A stretch of DNA of 64,000 nt from Geobacillus subterraneus (GTDB taxonomy: Bacteria; Bacillota; Bacilli; Bacillales; Anoxybacillaceae): positions 868,001 through 932,000 of the forward strand of contig NZ_CP014342.1 in NCBI RefSeq assembly GCF_001618685.1, written 5' to 3'. The position numbers and the translations under genes were made by a program. Of this stretch, positions 36,997 to 45,307 are shown in pieces (the stretch's first letter is position 1; each line of letters opens with the position of its first letter). Below the pieces are notes generated by a model. That model made no database searches, was not told where the DNA came from, and was given only the letters and a program-made list of their open reading frames with translations.

Positions 36997-38015
36997 AACC
37001 GCCAGCCGCGCTCGTATTGCACCGGCGCTTCGATTTTTACGCCAAGCTCTTTCGCGGCAGCGTACGGCCAATACGGGTTGCGCAGCAGCTCCCGCGCCAA
37101 AAAGACAAGATCGGCCCGGCCGTTATGCAGCACTTCTTCGGCTTGCCAGCCGGAGGTGATCAAGCCGACAGCGCCGGTCGGGATGTCCGCTTCGCGGCGA
37201 ATGAGTTCGGCAAACGGCACTTGGTAGCCGGGGTAGGCGTCAATGTGCGCCGGCACAACGGCGCCGGAGCTGACATCGACAAGGTCAACCCCTTGTTCTT
37301 TCATCCGTTTGGCGTACGGGACATAGTCTTTTGCTGTCAACCCGTCCGGATGGTAGTCGGACGCCGAAATGCGGACGAACAGCGGGCCGTCCCACACTTC
37401 GCGAACCGCGCTGATCACCTCGCCCAAAAAGCGGTACCGGTTTTCCGGCGCGCCGCCGTATTCATCTTGACGATGGTTAGAGAGCGGCGATAAAAACTCA
37501 TTAATGAGGTAGCCGTGGGCCGCGTGGATTTCGATGACGTCAAAGCCGGCTTGTTTTGCCCGCCGCGCACCGTCTTGGAACGCCTGCACCGTCTCTTCGA
37601 TATCGGCTTTCGTCATTTCTTTCGGCATCGGCGACGACTCATTGAACGGAATGGCGGACGGAGCGATGATTTCTCCCGGCACTTGCGACTTTCTCCCGGC
37701 GTGGGCGAGCTGGATGCCGATCGCAGCTCCATGCTCTTTCACGAGCCCAGCGAGTTCGCGAAGCCCATCGATATGATCATCGCTCCAAATGCCCAAGTCT
37801 TGTTCGGAAATGCGGCCTTGCGGCGTGACGCCGGTCGCCTCGACAATGATGAGACCAACTTGGCCGACGGCGCGCGCCGGGTAGTGGATTTTATGCCATG
37901 TGCGCACCGTGCCGTCTTTCGTCTCGCACGAGTACATGCACATCGGCGACATAACGATCCGGTTTTTCAGCGTCAGCCCGCGGATGGTATACGGCGAAAA
38001 CAATACCGTGTTCAT
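36993..38015 (-). CDS. namA: NADPH dehydrogenase of the old yellow enzyme family
   Basis: FMN-dependent ene-reductase of 340 residues, the counterpart of B. subtilis YqjM. Characteristic segments include [14 protein letters not shown] with the flavin-tuning Cys, [32 protein letters not shown] and the C-terminal phosphate-binding [14 protein letters not shown]. Its role is reduction of activated C=C bonds in toxic electrophiles. The start follows AAAGGAGC on the minus strand. Confidence 0.94.
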   Translation of the reverse strand: MNTVLFSPYTIRGLTLKNRIVMSPMCMYSCETKDGTVRTWHKIHYPARAVGQVGLIIVEATGVTPQGRISEQDLGIWSDDHIDGLRELAGLVKEHGAAIGIQLAHAGRKSQVPGEIIAPSAIPFNESSPMPKEMTKADIEETVQAFQDGARRAKQAGFDVIEIHAAHGYLINEFLSPLSNHRQDEYGGAPENRYRFLGEVISAVREVWDGPLFVRISASDYHPDGLTAKDYVPYAKRMKEQGVDLVDVSSGAVVPAHIDAYPGYQVPFAELIRREADIPTGAVGLITSGWQAEEVLHNGRADLVFLARELLRNPYWPYAAAKELGVKIEAPVQYERGWRF

Positions 38016-38160
38016 GGCAAACAGCTCCTTTCCATGCCAATGAATGGTTCATGACTGAATGATAACATGCTGTTTGCCAAAAACAAAATGAAACGGACTG
38101 CCGCCTTGTGCGGCCCGGTGCAAGCGGCTGCGGCGTTTGGCGGTGCGCTTTCACAGCCGG

Positions 38161-39009
38161 TTATGATTCGGCGATCGCAGCGAGCAGGGCGCTGCCGAGC
38201 TCTTCGGAGCGGACGGTCGCCCGGCGGATGCAGGCGGCGACAGCCTCTTGAAATCGGTATTGCTCAAGTACTTTAATGCCGGCTTCGGTCGTGCCGCCCG
38301 GGCTTGTGACTTCGCGGCGCAGGACGGACGGGTGCTTGTCGGACGCTTTTAACATTTCCGCTGCGCCGATGATCGTCTGCAAAATGAGCGTTTTCGCCAC
38401 ATCGCGCTCAAGGCCGATGTCGGCGGCCGCCTTTTCCATCGCCTCGACCAAGTAATAGACGTATGCCGGGCCGCTTCCCGACAGGCCGGTGACCGCATGC
38501 AAATCGCGCTCCGGCACGATAGTGACAATGCCGACCGTTTCAAACAGCTGCTTCGCCGTTTCAAGATGCTGCTTCGAAGCGAAACGTCCGCCGGCGATCG
38601 CTGTCGCCGATAAGCCGACGGCTGCGGAGGTGTTTGGCATGGCGCGCACAACGGCGATATCGCGTCCGGCGAGCCGTTCGATCGTCTCGGTTGTAACGCC
38701 GGCAAGCAACGACAAAATGAGCTGGTTCGGGCGAATGGCCGGTGCAATCGTCGCCATCGCTTCGGCGACATCTTTCGGTTTCATGGCCAAAATAACGATG
38801 TCTGCCTGTTCGGCAGCGCGGCGTGCGTCTTGGGCGGCGCGAACGCCGTACGTGCGCTCAAGCTCTTCAAGCCGGGCGCGGTTTTGGCGGTTTGTCACGA
38901 CGATTTGCGCCGGATGGCAAAACGTTTTCGTCATGCCGGCGATGAGCGCTTCCGCCATCGAGCCGGCGCCGATGAAGGCAATGGACCGTGCTGTTGTCAT
39001 CGCATTCAC
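38161..39009 (-). CDS. proI: Pyrroline-5-carboxylate reductase (proline-controlled)
   Basis: Last step of proline synthesis, NAD(P)H-dependent reduction of pyrroline-5-carboxylate. The 282-residue protein has an N-terminal Rossmann fold (IAFIGAGSMAEALIAGM), VRAMPNTSAAVG, and the C-terminal signature SPGGTTEAGIKVLE. AAGGAG precedes the ATG on the minus strand. A T-box with a proline specifier lies upstream, which fixes the biosynthetic role. Corresponds to B. subtilis yqjO. Confidence 0.96.
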   Translation of the reverse strand: MNAMTTARSIAFIGAGSMAEALIAGMTKTFCHPAQIVVTNRQNRARLEELERTYGVRAAQDARRAAEQADIVILAMKPKDVAEAMATIAPAIRPNQLILSLLAGVTTETIERLAGRDIAVVRAMPNTSAAVGLSATAIAGGRFASKQHLETAKQLFETVGIVTIVPERDLHAVTGLSGSGPAYVYYLVEAMEKAAADIGLERDVAKTLILQTIIGAAEMLKASDKHPSVLRREVTSPGGTTEAGIKVLEQYRFQEAVAACIRRATVRSEELGSALLAAIAES

Positions 39010-39033
39010 TCCTTTTTCTTGTTATGGGGCAAA

Positions 39034-39297
39034 AGAAAAAGGTTTCCCGTCCTGCAAAAGGACGGAAAACCTTCGTTTCCGCGGTACCACCTTTTTTGGC
39101 TCGTTTGGCCTCAGCCGAACGAACCCGACTCTGCCCCGATAACGCCGGGGAGGCGTTTAGGTTGGCCTAACAGCTCCTAGGGTAGGTTCAACCGCAAAGA
39201 GGGCAGCGAAGCCTTCCAGCCGCGGGCTTCGCTCTCTGGCTGCCGTTTCCGGTTTACTGGCCCTGTTCATCGCCGTTTTTGCCGTATCGTGATTTTA
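39034..39297 (-). promoter_or_regulatory. T-box riboswitch (tRNA-Pro) controlling proI
   Basis: Read on the minus strand, the leader contains the invariant T-box GGTGGTACC (complement of 39083-39091). A stem I follows with AGTA and AGAGAG motifs, and a specifier loop GAACCTACC whose codon CCT (39184-39186) is proline. The antiterminator is followed by a terminator with 14-bp arms AAGGTTTTCCGTCC / GGACGGGAAACCTT (39039-39073) and a T-rich run ending near 39034. Uncharged tRNA-Pro would therefore raise proI expression. Confidence 0.94.
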
Positions 39298-39303
39298 TTT
39301 GTC

Positions 39304-39333
39304 ATTATGCCGCGGGACAAGTGTGATTGTCAA
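39304..39333 (-). promoter_or_regulatory. Promoter of the proI T-box transcript
   Basis: On the minus strand TTGACA (39328-39333), 18 bp, then CATAAT (39304-39309). The -35 is a perfect consensus, and initiation near 39297 would place the whole T-box in the leader. Confidence 0.75.
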
Positions 39334-39423
39334 GAGAGGAGCACGAATTTTTTTGCAATTTCAAGCGCACGGAAGAAAAAGGCATGACAAATGGATGAAA
39401 TCGTTGTAAACTGTAAAATACAA

Positions 39424-39446
39424 TATAATGAATGACCATTCATTTC
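39424..39446 (+). promoter_or_regulatory. -10 box and overlapping FadR-like operator upstream of yqjP
   Basis: TATAAT at 39424-39429 is followed at once by TGAATGA-ccat-TCATTTC (39429-39446). This resembles the TetR-family FadR (fatty acid degradation repressor) operator of Bacillus, TGAATGA-N4-TCATTCA, with the left arm perfect and five of seven right-arm bases matching. Overlap with the promoter fits repression. Inferred from memory of the consensus. Confidence 0.45.
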
Positions 39447-39501
39447 GCTCCAACGGTTTGAACGGGATGGTTGATGAACTTAAGGGAAAGAAGGGAATGG
39501 G

Positions 39502-40473
39502 ATGAACAAGGAACGAGTGCATCGGATCACGGTGCCGACGCCGTTTCCGGTCGGGGATGTGCATATGTATGTGATCGCCGGCGATCGGCTGACGTTGGTC
39601 GATGCCGGAGTGAAAACAGAGGAAGCATGGCAGCAGTGTATACAACGTCTTGGCGAGATCGGTTATCGGCCGGAAGATATCGAACAAATCGTCATTACCC
39701 ATCATCATCCGGATCACGTCGGTTTGCTTGATTATTTTCCGCATGCGCCGATCATCGGTCATCCGAAAGCCGATCCGTTTTTGCGCCGCGACCGCTCGTT
39801 TATGGACAAGTACGTTCGATTTTTTGAGGAATTTTTTTCCGAATGTGGCGTCGACCGCCGCTTGTTCAGCCAGTTGTCTAAAGAAGGAAGATCGCTTCGT
39901 TACGCGAGCCGGAGAGCGATCGATATCGCCGTCACGGAAGGGGATGCAGTGCCGGGATTACCGCGCTGGCGCGTCATCGAAACGCCGGGGCATGCGCAAA
40001 GCCATATTGCGCTTTATCGCGAGGACGACGGGCTGTTGATCGGCGGCGACCATTTGCTTTTGCACATCTCCCCGAACCCGATGATGGAACCGCCGGCTGA
40101 AGGGGAAACCGAGCGGCCGAAACCGCTGCTGCAATATAACGAATCGCTCGAAAAAATGTTGCAGTATGACATCGCCCGCTCGTTAAACGGCCATGGCGAC
40201 GATGCGACTGACATTCCGGCGCTCGTTCGTGAGCGGCTGGCCAAGCAGCGCCAGCGCGCCGAGCGGGTGCTCGACATGGTGAAAGAACGCCCTCATACGG
40301 TGTTTGCCGTGTGCCAAAAGCTGTTTCCGACCGCGTACGAACAAGAGCTGATGCTGACGATGTCCGAGACGATCGGCCAACTGGACTATTTGGAAGCGAA
40401 TGGGTACGTGAGGAAAAAGCAGGAAGACGGTCATTACATTTATGAAGCGGCGGGGGTGTCGGTGTGCGGTTAA
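39502..40473 (+). CDS. yqjP: Metallo-beta-lactamase-fold hydrolase (YqjP-like)
   Basis: Protein of 323 residues with an MBL core (TLVDAGVKTEEAWQQC, then the metal motif ITHHHPDHVGLLDYF, TPGHAQSHIALY, GGDHLLLHI) and a C-terminal winged-helix-like extension (about 245-315). This arrangement is seen in glyoxalase II/LACTB2-like hydrolases. The exact substrate is unknown. It overlaps the next gene by 10 bp, so both are probably one operon. Confidence 0.88.
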   Translation: MNKERVHRITVPTPFPVGDVHMYVIAGDRLTLVDAGVKTEEAWQQCIQRLGEIGYRPEDIEQIVITHHHPDHVGLLDYFPHAPIIGHPKADPFLRRDRSFMDKYVRFFEEFFSECGVDRRLFSQLSKEGRSLRYASRRAIDIAVTEGDAVPGLPRWRVIETPGHAQSHIALYREDDGLLIGGDHLLLHISPNPMMEPPAEGETERPKPLLQYNESLEKMLQYDIARSLNGHGDDATDIPALVRERLAKQRQRAERVLDMVKERPHTVFAVCQKLFPTAYEQELMLTMSETIGQLDYLEANGYVRKKQEDGHYIYEAAGVSVCG

Positions 40474-41252
40474 AGGGGTGCCGTGTCGCCATTACCGGGG
40501 CATCTGGCGGCATCGGCGAGCAAATCGCTTACGAAGCGGCGCGGCAAGGGGCAATGCCGGTGCTGTTGGCGCGCAGTGAAGAAAAACTGAAAGAAATCAG
40601 CGTGCGGATTGAGGCACAGACCGGCATTCGCCCCCGGTATGCGCGGCTAGATGTCGGCGATCGGGAAATGGTTGAGACCGTTTTTTCCCGGTTGATTGCG
40701 GAGTTGGAAACGGTTGATGTGTTGGTCAATAACGCAGGGTTTGGCGTCTTTCGCTATGTCGAGGACATCGACTTGGCGGAAATGGAACGAATGTTTGCCG
40801 TCAATGTCTTCGGCTTGATTGCTTGCACGAAGGCGGTGTATTCTCATATGAAAGAACGGGGGAGCGGCCACATTATCAACATCGCCTCGCAAGCCGGCAA
40901 AATCGCGACGCCAAAGTCCGGCGTCTACTCGGCGACAAAACATGCGGTCATCGGATTTACCGACAGTTTGCGCCTCGAGGCGAGCCGGTTTGGCGTGTTT
41001 GTCACCGCTGTCAATCCCGGTCCGGTTGAAACCCGATTCTTTGATCTAGCGGATGAAGCGGGCGACTATGTGCGCAACGTCTCGCGCTGGATGCTTCGGC
41101 CGGAGGCGGTGGCCAAGCGCGTCGTAGCGGCGATGATGACCCCAACGCGCGAAGTGAACATGCCGGGCTGGATGGATATGGGCAGCCGGTTGTACCGGCT
41201 CGCCCCGGGGCTTGTGGAAAAAGTGGCGAAACGAGCGTTTTTCCAAAAGTAA
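40464..41252 (+). CDS. yqjQ: Short-chain dehydrogenase/reductase (YqjQ-like)
   Basis: NAD(P)-dependent SDR of 262 residues: nucleotide loop ITGASGGIGEQIA, NNAGFGVF, catalytic Ser in IINIASQAGK and YSATKHAVIGF with the Tyr-x3-Lys pair, followed by NPGPVETRF. The GTG start lies inside the end of yqjP. The C-terminus is hydrophobic to basic, as in classic 3-ketoacyl reductase-like SDRs. Substrate unknown. Confidence 0.9.
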   Translation: MRLKGCRVAITGASGGIGEQIAYEAARQGAMPVLLARSEEKLKEISVRIEAQTGIRPRYARLDVGDREMVETVFSRLIAELETVDVLVNNAGFGVFRYVEDIDLAEMERMFAVNVFGLIACTKAVYSHMKERGSGHIINIASQAGKIATPKSGVYSATKHAVIGFTDSLRLEASRFGVFVTAVNPGPVETRFFDLADEAGDYVRNVSRWMLRPEAVAKRVVAAMMTPTREVNMPGWMDMGSRLYRLAPGLVEKVAKRAFFQK

Positions 41253-41290
41253 ACGGCTGGCCTTAGTGCAGGGCCAGCCGTTTCATTTCC
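41251..41290 (+). terminator. Terminator after yqjP-yqjQ
   Basis: AAACGGCTGGCC and GGCCAGCCGTTT are perfect 12-bp arms around a 9-nt loop, ending in TTTCATTT. Confidence 0.85.
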
Positions 41291-41381
41291 ATGAAAATCC
41301 TGTGCCGGTGAGCGGTGATTTTCATCCTCGGGTCGCGGGCAACACGCTGCCTATGGACCTTTTCGGTGAAAGAGATATCAA

Positions 41382-41579
41382 TCAAGCGCTCGTAATAAAC
41401 CGGTAAACGGCATCATGGACGAGCTCATACATGTCGGCGTCTCGATGCTTTTCTTTGGCGGCGGCGATATGGGCGCAAAGGTCGCGCCATTCGTCCTTGC
41501 CAAGCGGCATCATCTCATCGTCGTAGCCATAGTGGCGCAAGCAGTTGCGCACTTGTTTTTGCAGCCATCGTTCATCCAT
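41382..41579 (-). CDS. yqzH: YqzH-like small protein
   Basis: A 65-residue protein beginning MDERWLQKQVRNCLRHYGYD and ending in YELVHDAVYRFITS. The same place and length as B. subtilis yqzH support the name. Function unknown. A longer frame extends upstream but has no ribosome site; the chosen ATG has GGTGG close by. Confidence 0.7.
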   Translation of the reverse strand: MDERWLQKQVRNCLRHYGYDDEMMPLGKDEWRDLCAHIAAAKEKHRDADMYELVHDAVYRFITSA

Positions 41580-41640
41580 CGGTTCCACCGTCCGTTGTGA
41601 AACTTGGGCAAGGTTTTGATGTGGGCAGGGACGCCGCTTG

Positions 41641-41859
41641 TCACTGTTCATCCGTTTCCGGGGACGGAGCGCGGACGACCGACTGAAAACGGCCTTTATG
41701 CGAGCCGTCGCAAAACGGCTTGTTGTTCGACAGCCCACAGCGGCAGAGGGAAAACGTTTGCTTCGTTACAAATGGCTTTCCTTCGCCGTCCAAAAGCTCC
41801 ACATCGCCAGTGACGCGGAGCGAACCGTTGTCGTTGACTTTGATTTGCACTTTTGCCAT
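41641..41859 (-). CDS. CDGSH iron-sulfur domain protein
   Basis: A 72-residue protein with the CDGSH-type cluster motif CRCGLSNNKPFCDGSHKG, which binds a 2Fe-2S centre through three Cys and one His. Role probably redox or Fe-S handling. GGGAGG precedes the ATG at 41859; upstream in-frame starts extend into the divergent yqkB gene and are rejected. It is divergent from another Fe-S-related gene (yqkB). Confidence 0.9.
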   Translation of the reverse strand: MAKVQIKVNDNGSLRVTGDVELLDGEGKPFVTKQTFSLCRCGLSNNKPFCDGSHKGRFQSVVRAPSPETDEQ

Positions 41860-41941
41860 CGAGTTTTCCTCCCTTTCGTTTTGACAGTCTTGCGTGCCAA
41901 CAGGTAGAATAATAAAGAAACAAACGGAAAAAGGAGCAACG

Positions 41942-42286
41942 ATGAGCGTGAACATCACGTTTACTGACGCAGCAAAAGAAAAGCTTACCCCTATTGTAGC
42001 CCAATCGGGGCGGCAGTTAAAGCTCAAATATGACACCGACGGCTGCGGCTGTTTAGTCGACGGCGTGCCGGCGCTATGGCTCGTTGACGAGGCCGATGAG
42101 GACGACCTTGTCGTTGAGACAAACTTCGTTCCGGTGCTTTTAGAGCGGTCGCGGCTCATCTTTTTTGATGAGACGATGACGATCGATGTCAAGCCGGGTA
42201 CGGCCGCCTTTCAGCTAAAAAGCCCCGGGCAAATGTTAAACGGGCATATGCCGCTTGTGAAGGTGGGATCGGACGATGAACGGTAA
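41942..42286 (+). CDS. yqkB: HesB/IscA-type iron-sulfur biosynthesis family protein (YqkB)
   Basis: A 114-residue protein of the Fe-S cluster biosynthesis (IscA-like) family: VNITFTDAAKEKL at the start and DGCGCLVDGVPALW in the middle. It keeps two Cys around CGC but lacks the usual C-terminal CGCG, as in other YqkB proteins. AAAGGAGC precedes the ATG. It overlaps yqkC by 11 bp. Confidence 0.85.
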   Translation: MSVNITFTDAAKEKLTPIVAQSGRQLKLKYDTDGCGCLVDGVPALWLVDEADEDDLVVETNFVPVLLERSRLIFFDETMTIDVKPGTAAFQLKSPGQMLNGHMPLVKVGSDDER

Positions 42287-42515
42287 ACTTCGGCAGCTTG
42301 CGGAGACGGCGAAGCAAAAAACTTGGGTGTCATTCACCCATGAAAACGACCCGTACAGCTTGCTGCATTGGTCGGTCGCCGGTCCGTACCAAGACAAAAA
42401 GGACGTGTGGCTTTTGCAAAATGAGATGACGTTTGAAACGAAAGAGTTTGCGACGCTTGATGACGCGATCACCTGGCTCGGCGAGCATATGCCGCACATT
42501 ACCGAGGTGCTGTAA
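42276..42515 (+). CDS. yqkC: YqkC (DUF2552-family) small protein
   Basis: A 79-residue protein, WVSFTHENDPYSLLHWSVAG in the centre and TLDDAITWLGEHMPHITEVL at the end. Length and neighbours match B. subtilis yqkC. Function unknown. Translation is probably coupled to yqkB through the overlap. Confidence 0.82.
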   Translation: MNGKLRQLAETAKQKTWVSFTHENDPYSLLHWSVAGPYQDKKDVWLLQNEMTFETKEFATLDDAITWLGEHMPHITEVL

Positions 42516-42544
42516 AAACCGTAACCGGGCCGGTTACGGTTTTT
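42514..42544. terminator. Bidirectional terminator after yqkBC
   Basis: AAAAACCGTAACCG and CGGTTACGGTTTTT form a 14-bp perfect stem around a 3-nt loop; it also serves the minus-strand small gene. Confidence 0.92.
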
Positions 42545-42556
42545 CTATTATCTTCC

Positions 42557-42676
42557 TTATTGCGGGCTGTTTTGCCGCTTTGTCGGATGGATCGCTTTTT
42601 CCAGCTCTTCTTTGGCGATTACCGGTTTGACCGTATCGGCGGACGGTTTTCCTTTTTGAGCGCGGTTTTTAGCCAT
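42557..42676 (-). CDS. 39-residue basic protein, unknown
   Basis: A short frame, MAKNRAQKGKPSADTVKPVI then AKEELEKAIHPTKRQ, with AGGAGA exactly 8 nt upstream of the ATG and a terminator just beyond its stop. The hydrophilic, Lys-rich composition recalls small acid-soluble-type or ribosome-associated peptides, but I do not recognise it. The strong ribosome site is the main evidence. Confidence 0.6.
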   Translation of the reverse strand: MAKNRAQKGKPSADTVKPVIAKEELEKAIHPTKRQNSPQ

Positions 42677-42751
42677 CGGTCATCTCTCCTTTTCCATATC
42701 GTTTAGTTGTATCGTTTGACAAATAAGCGGCTGTTATGCAAGGAGGTAAAA

Positions 42752-42997
42752 ATGGTGAAAACATATGCGGGGCGGAAAAAAGAGCGAGAGCAGTCGACGG
42801 TGACGCTCGCTGACCGGCTTGGCGCCGACATCGAAGCGAAGCTGCTTGCGAAAAAGCGGGCGCTTGCCGAGGAACAACAGCGGCGCCGGGCGGCAGAAGA
42901 AGCGCGGCGCCGCGAGGAAGCGCGCCGGCGCGACGAGCGGAAGTCGTTTGCCGAGCTGCTCGAAGAAAGTGAGCTTGACTGGCGCAAGTTTAAATAA
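42752..42997 (+). CDS. yqkE: YqkE-family small coiled-coil protein (DUF3886)
   Basis: An 81-residue protein, extremely rich in Arg, Lys, Glu and Ala (about residues 30-65, a single long charged helix), ending in SFAELLEESELDWRKFK. It matches the YqkE family in length and in that C-terminal signature. AAGGAGG is ideally placed. Function unknown. Confidence 0.83.
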   Translation: MVKTYAGRKKEREQSTVTLADRLGADIEAKLLAKKRALAEEQQRRRAAEEARRREEARRRDERKSFAELLEESELDWRKFK

Positions 42998-43012
42998 AGG
43001 GGGAAACGATGG

Positions 43013-44212
43013 ATGAGGCAAAAAACTGCGGCGGCGAGTACAGCGACTTCTTCGTTATTCATGACAGCCGCGGTCGTCGCCTTGGCTGCCAATTTGCGCG
43101 CACCGATCACCACGGTCGGCCCGCTTGTGCCTGAACTGCAGCGGGAGCTCGGCCTTTCCTATGCCGCCGCCGGAGCGCTGACGACGATTCCGCTGTTGGC
43201 GTTTGCTTTACTGGCGCCATCGGCCGCTCTGTTTGCCCGCCGGATCGGGATGGAGCGGACGCTATTTTATTCGCTCGTCGTCTTGCTTGTTGGTGAACTC
43301 ATCCGCCCGCTCGCAGGCAGCTCTTGGCTGTTTATCGGCACAGCGCTGATCGGTGCGGCGATCGCTGTCAACAACGTCCTTATGCCGGCGCTTGTCAAAG
43401 ACGCGTTTCCTGGGCGGGTCGGCTTAATGATGGGGGTCTATACGGTGACGATGAACGTCAGCGCCGCTTTTGCTTCCGGTCTTGCTGTTCCGCTCGCTGA
43501 TGAGTGGGGGATCGGCTGGGAAGGAGCGTTTCGCTTTTGGGCGTTGCTTGCTCTCATCGCCATTGTCATTTGGTTGCCGCAAATCCAGCGCCGGAAATCC
43601 GCTGCTGCTCCATCAGGAAGTCGGCGCTCGTCATTTTGGCGTTCATGGCTCGCCTGGCAAGTGACGCTGTTTATGGGGCTGCAATCATTTTTCTTTTATT
43701 GCGTCATTACATGGCTGCCAGAGCTTGGGCAAGGAAAAGGAATGGCAGCCGATACAGCCGGCTGGCTGTTGTTTTTCTTTCAGTTCGCCCAGCTACCGAT
43801 GATGTTCTTGTCTCCGCTGTTGGCTGAGCGGATGAAAGATCAGAAAGTGTTGATCGCCTCATCAGTGCTGTTGAAAGTGGCGGGGACGGCCGCTTTATTG
43901 GTCGGTCGAGGATGGTGGCTATGGGCGGGGGCGTTCTTTGCCGGTGTCGGTGCCGGCATGTCGTTTTCCCTCGCCATGATGCTGTTTACGCTGCGGACGC
44001 GCCGCCCGCTCGAGGCCGCTCAGCTTTCTGCTATGGCTCAGTCTGTCGGCTATTTGCTGTCGGCGGCCGGCCCGCCGCTGTTTGGCGCGTTGTATGATGC
44101 AGCCGGTCATTTCATCCCTCCCCTCGTTTTATTGCTAATCGTTTGCGCGGCCATGATGGTGTTTGGCTTGGGGGCAGCAAGGGACAAGTATGTAGATGAT
44201 GAGGTTGCCTGA
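43013..44212 (+). CDS. MFS transporter of the CynX/NimT type
   Basis: A 399-residue membrane protein with about 12 hydrophobic helices. The first loop motif (AANLRAPITTVGPLVPELQREL) and WLPE in the middle are typical of the cyanate/nitroimidazole transporter subfamily. Substrate uncertain. It starts 15 bp after yqkE behind AAGGGGG; an ATG at 43009 is out of frame. Confidence 0.85.
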   Translation: MRQKTAAASTATSSLFMTAAVVALAANLRAPITTVGPLVPELQRELGLSYAAAGALTTIPLLAFALLAPSAALFARRIGMERTLFYSLVVLLVGELIRPLAGSSWLFIGTALIGAAIAVNNVLMPALVKDAFPGRVGLMMGVYTVTMNVSAAFASGLAVPLADEWGIGWEGAFRFWALLALIAIVIWLPQIQRRKSAAAPSGSRRSSFWRSWLAWQVTLFMGLQSFFFYCVITWLPELGQGKGMAADTAGWLLFFFQFAQLPMMFLSPLLAERMKDQKVLIASSVLLKVAGTAALLVGRGWWLWAGAFFAGVGAGMSFSLAMMLFTLRTRRPLEAAQLSAMAQSVGYLLSAAGPPLFGALYDAAGHFIPPLVLLLIVCAAMMVFGLGAARDKYVDDEVA

Positions 44213-44234
44213 CGAGAAGGGAAAAAATGATGAA

Positions 44235-44276
44235 AAAAGAGCCCGCAAGCGGCCATGTTGGCGCTGTGGGCCCTTT
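44235..44276. terminator. Terminator between the MFS gene and yqkF (convergent)
   Basis: AAAAGAGCCCGCA pairs with TGTGGGCCCTTTT (two mismatches) around a loop that contains its own GCG/CGC pairing, with TTTTCTTT after it. Confidence 0.65.
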
Positions 44277-44279
44277 TCT

Positions 44280-45200
44280 TTACCGGTGCATTTCATAGAT
44301 CGAGCGCTTCGTCACTCGTTTTAACCATTCGTATTCGTCAGCGTCAAGCGGCGGCGCGGATGCGGCGGCGATGTTTTCCTCAAGCTGCTCGAGCCGGCTC
44401 GCCCCCGGAATGGCGGCGGCGACGATGGGATCATACAGACAAAACTGAAGGGCGGTTGCGGTCATGGAACGGTGGCTGCCCGTTTTCTCTTTCAGCTTCG
44501 GGATGAGTGTTTGCAGTTCGCTGTACGAGTAATCGAGATAGCCGTGTTCTTTCACCGCCGCCTGCGCCGCTTCGATTGGGCGGTCGGTAAGCAAGCCTTT
44601 AGCGACCGGGCCGCGGGCGATGACGCTGATGTTATGTTCGCGCAAGAGCGGGAACCACTCTTCCGGGCGGCGGTCAAGCAGGCTGTATTGCATCATGACG
44701 CTGACGATGTTCGAACGTTTCACATATTCGCGAATGACGTTCGGGCGGATCGAGGAAATGCCGTACCAGCGGATGACGCCTTCTTGTTTTAACTCCTCAA
44801 ACGCTGCAATCGTCTCGTCGATCGGATCGTCGATCGTGCCGCCGTGGAGCTGGTATAAATCAATGTAGTCCGTTTGCAGGCGGCGCAGGCTGTCTTTGAC
44901 CGCTTGTTTGATATGTGATTTGGACGGATCCCAATCCCAGCCGCTTCCGTCTGCGCGCCAACGGTTGCCGACTTTGGTCGCGATGATCACTTGATCGCGT
45001 TTTCCTTTCACGGCTTTGCCGACAAATTCCTCGTTCAAGCCGCGGTCGTATAAATCCGCTGTATCCAAGTAGTTGATGCCGCGCTCCAGCGCTTCGTGAA
45101 TGAGGCGGATCGCCTCGCGTTCGTCGGTACCAAGCGACATGCAGCCGAGCCCGATTTCGCTCACATACAAATCCGATGTGCCGATGCGTCGTTTGTTCAT
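44280..45200 (-). CDS. yqkF: Aldo/keto reductase (YqkF)
   Basis: NADPH-dependent AKR of 306 residues: IGLGCMSLG at the start, NYLDTADLYDRGLNEEFVGKA with the catalytic Asp and Tyr, IIATKVGNRW with the Lys, and YIDLYQLHGG with the His. The ATG at 45200 has GGAAGGGAGCGG upstream; an earlier in-frame start (45257) lies beyond the promoter. Same size and place as B. subtilis yqkF. Confidence 0.91.
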   Translation of the reverse strand: MNKRRIGTSDLYVSEIGLGCMSLGTDEREAIRLIHEALERGINYLDTADLYDRGLNEEFVGKAVKGKRDQVIIATKVGNRWRADGSGWDWDPSKSHIKQAVKDSLRRLQTDYIDLYQLHGGTIDDPIDETIAAFEELKQEGVIRWYGISSIRPNVIREYVKRSNIVSVMMQYSLLDRRPEEWFPLLREHNISVIARGPVAKGLLTDRPIEAAQAAVKEHGYLDYSYSELQTLIPKLKEKTGSHRSMTATALQFCLYDPIVAAAIPGASRLEQLEENIAAASAPPLDADEYEWLKRVTKRSIYEMHR

Positions 45201-45227
45201 TGCATTCCGCTCCCTTCCTGCATCTTC

Positions 45228-45257
45228 ATTGTACAACAGGGGCGAAAAAATGGCCAA
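45228..45257 (-). promoter_or_regulatory. Candidate promoter of yqkF
   Basis: On the minus strand TTGGCC (45252-45257) and TACAAT (45228-45233) are 18 bp apart. A plus-strand TACAAT at 45266-45271 may serve nudF divergently. Confidence 0.5.
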
Positions 45258-45307
45258 GTATGTAGTACAATGGAAAAGAATTGATCAAACGATAGGGGAG
45301 AAGAACA

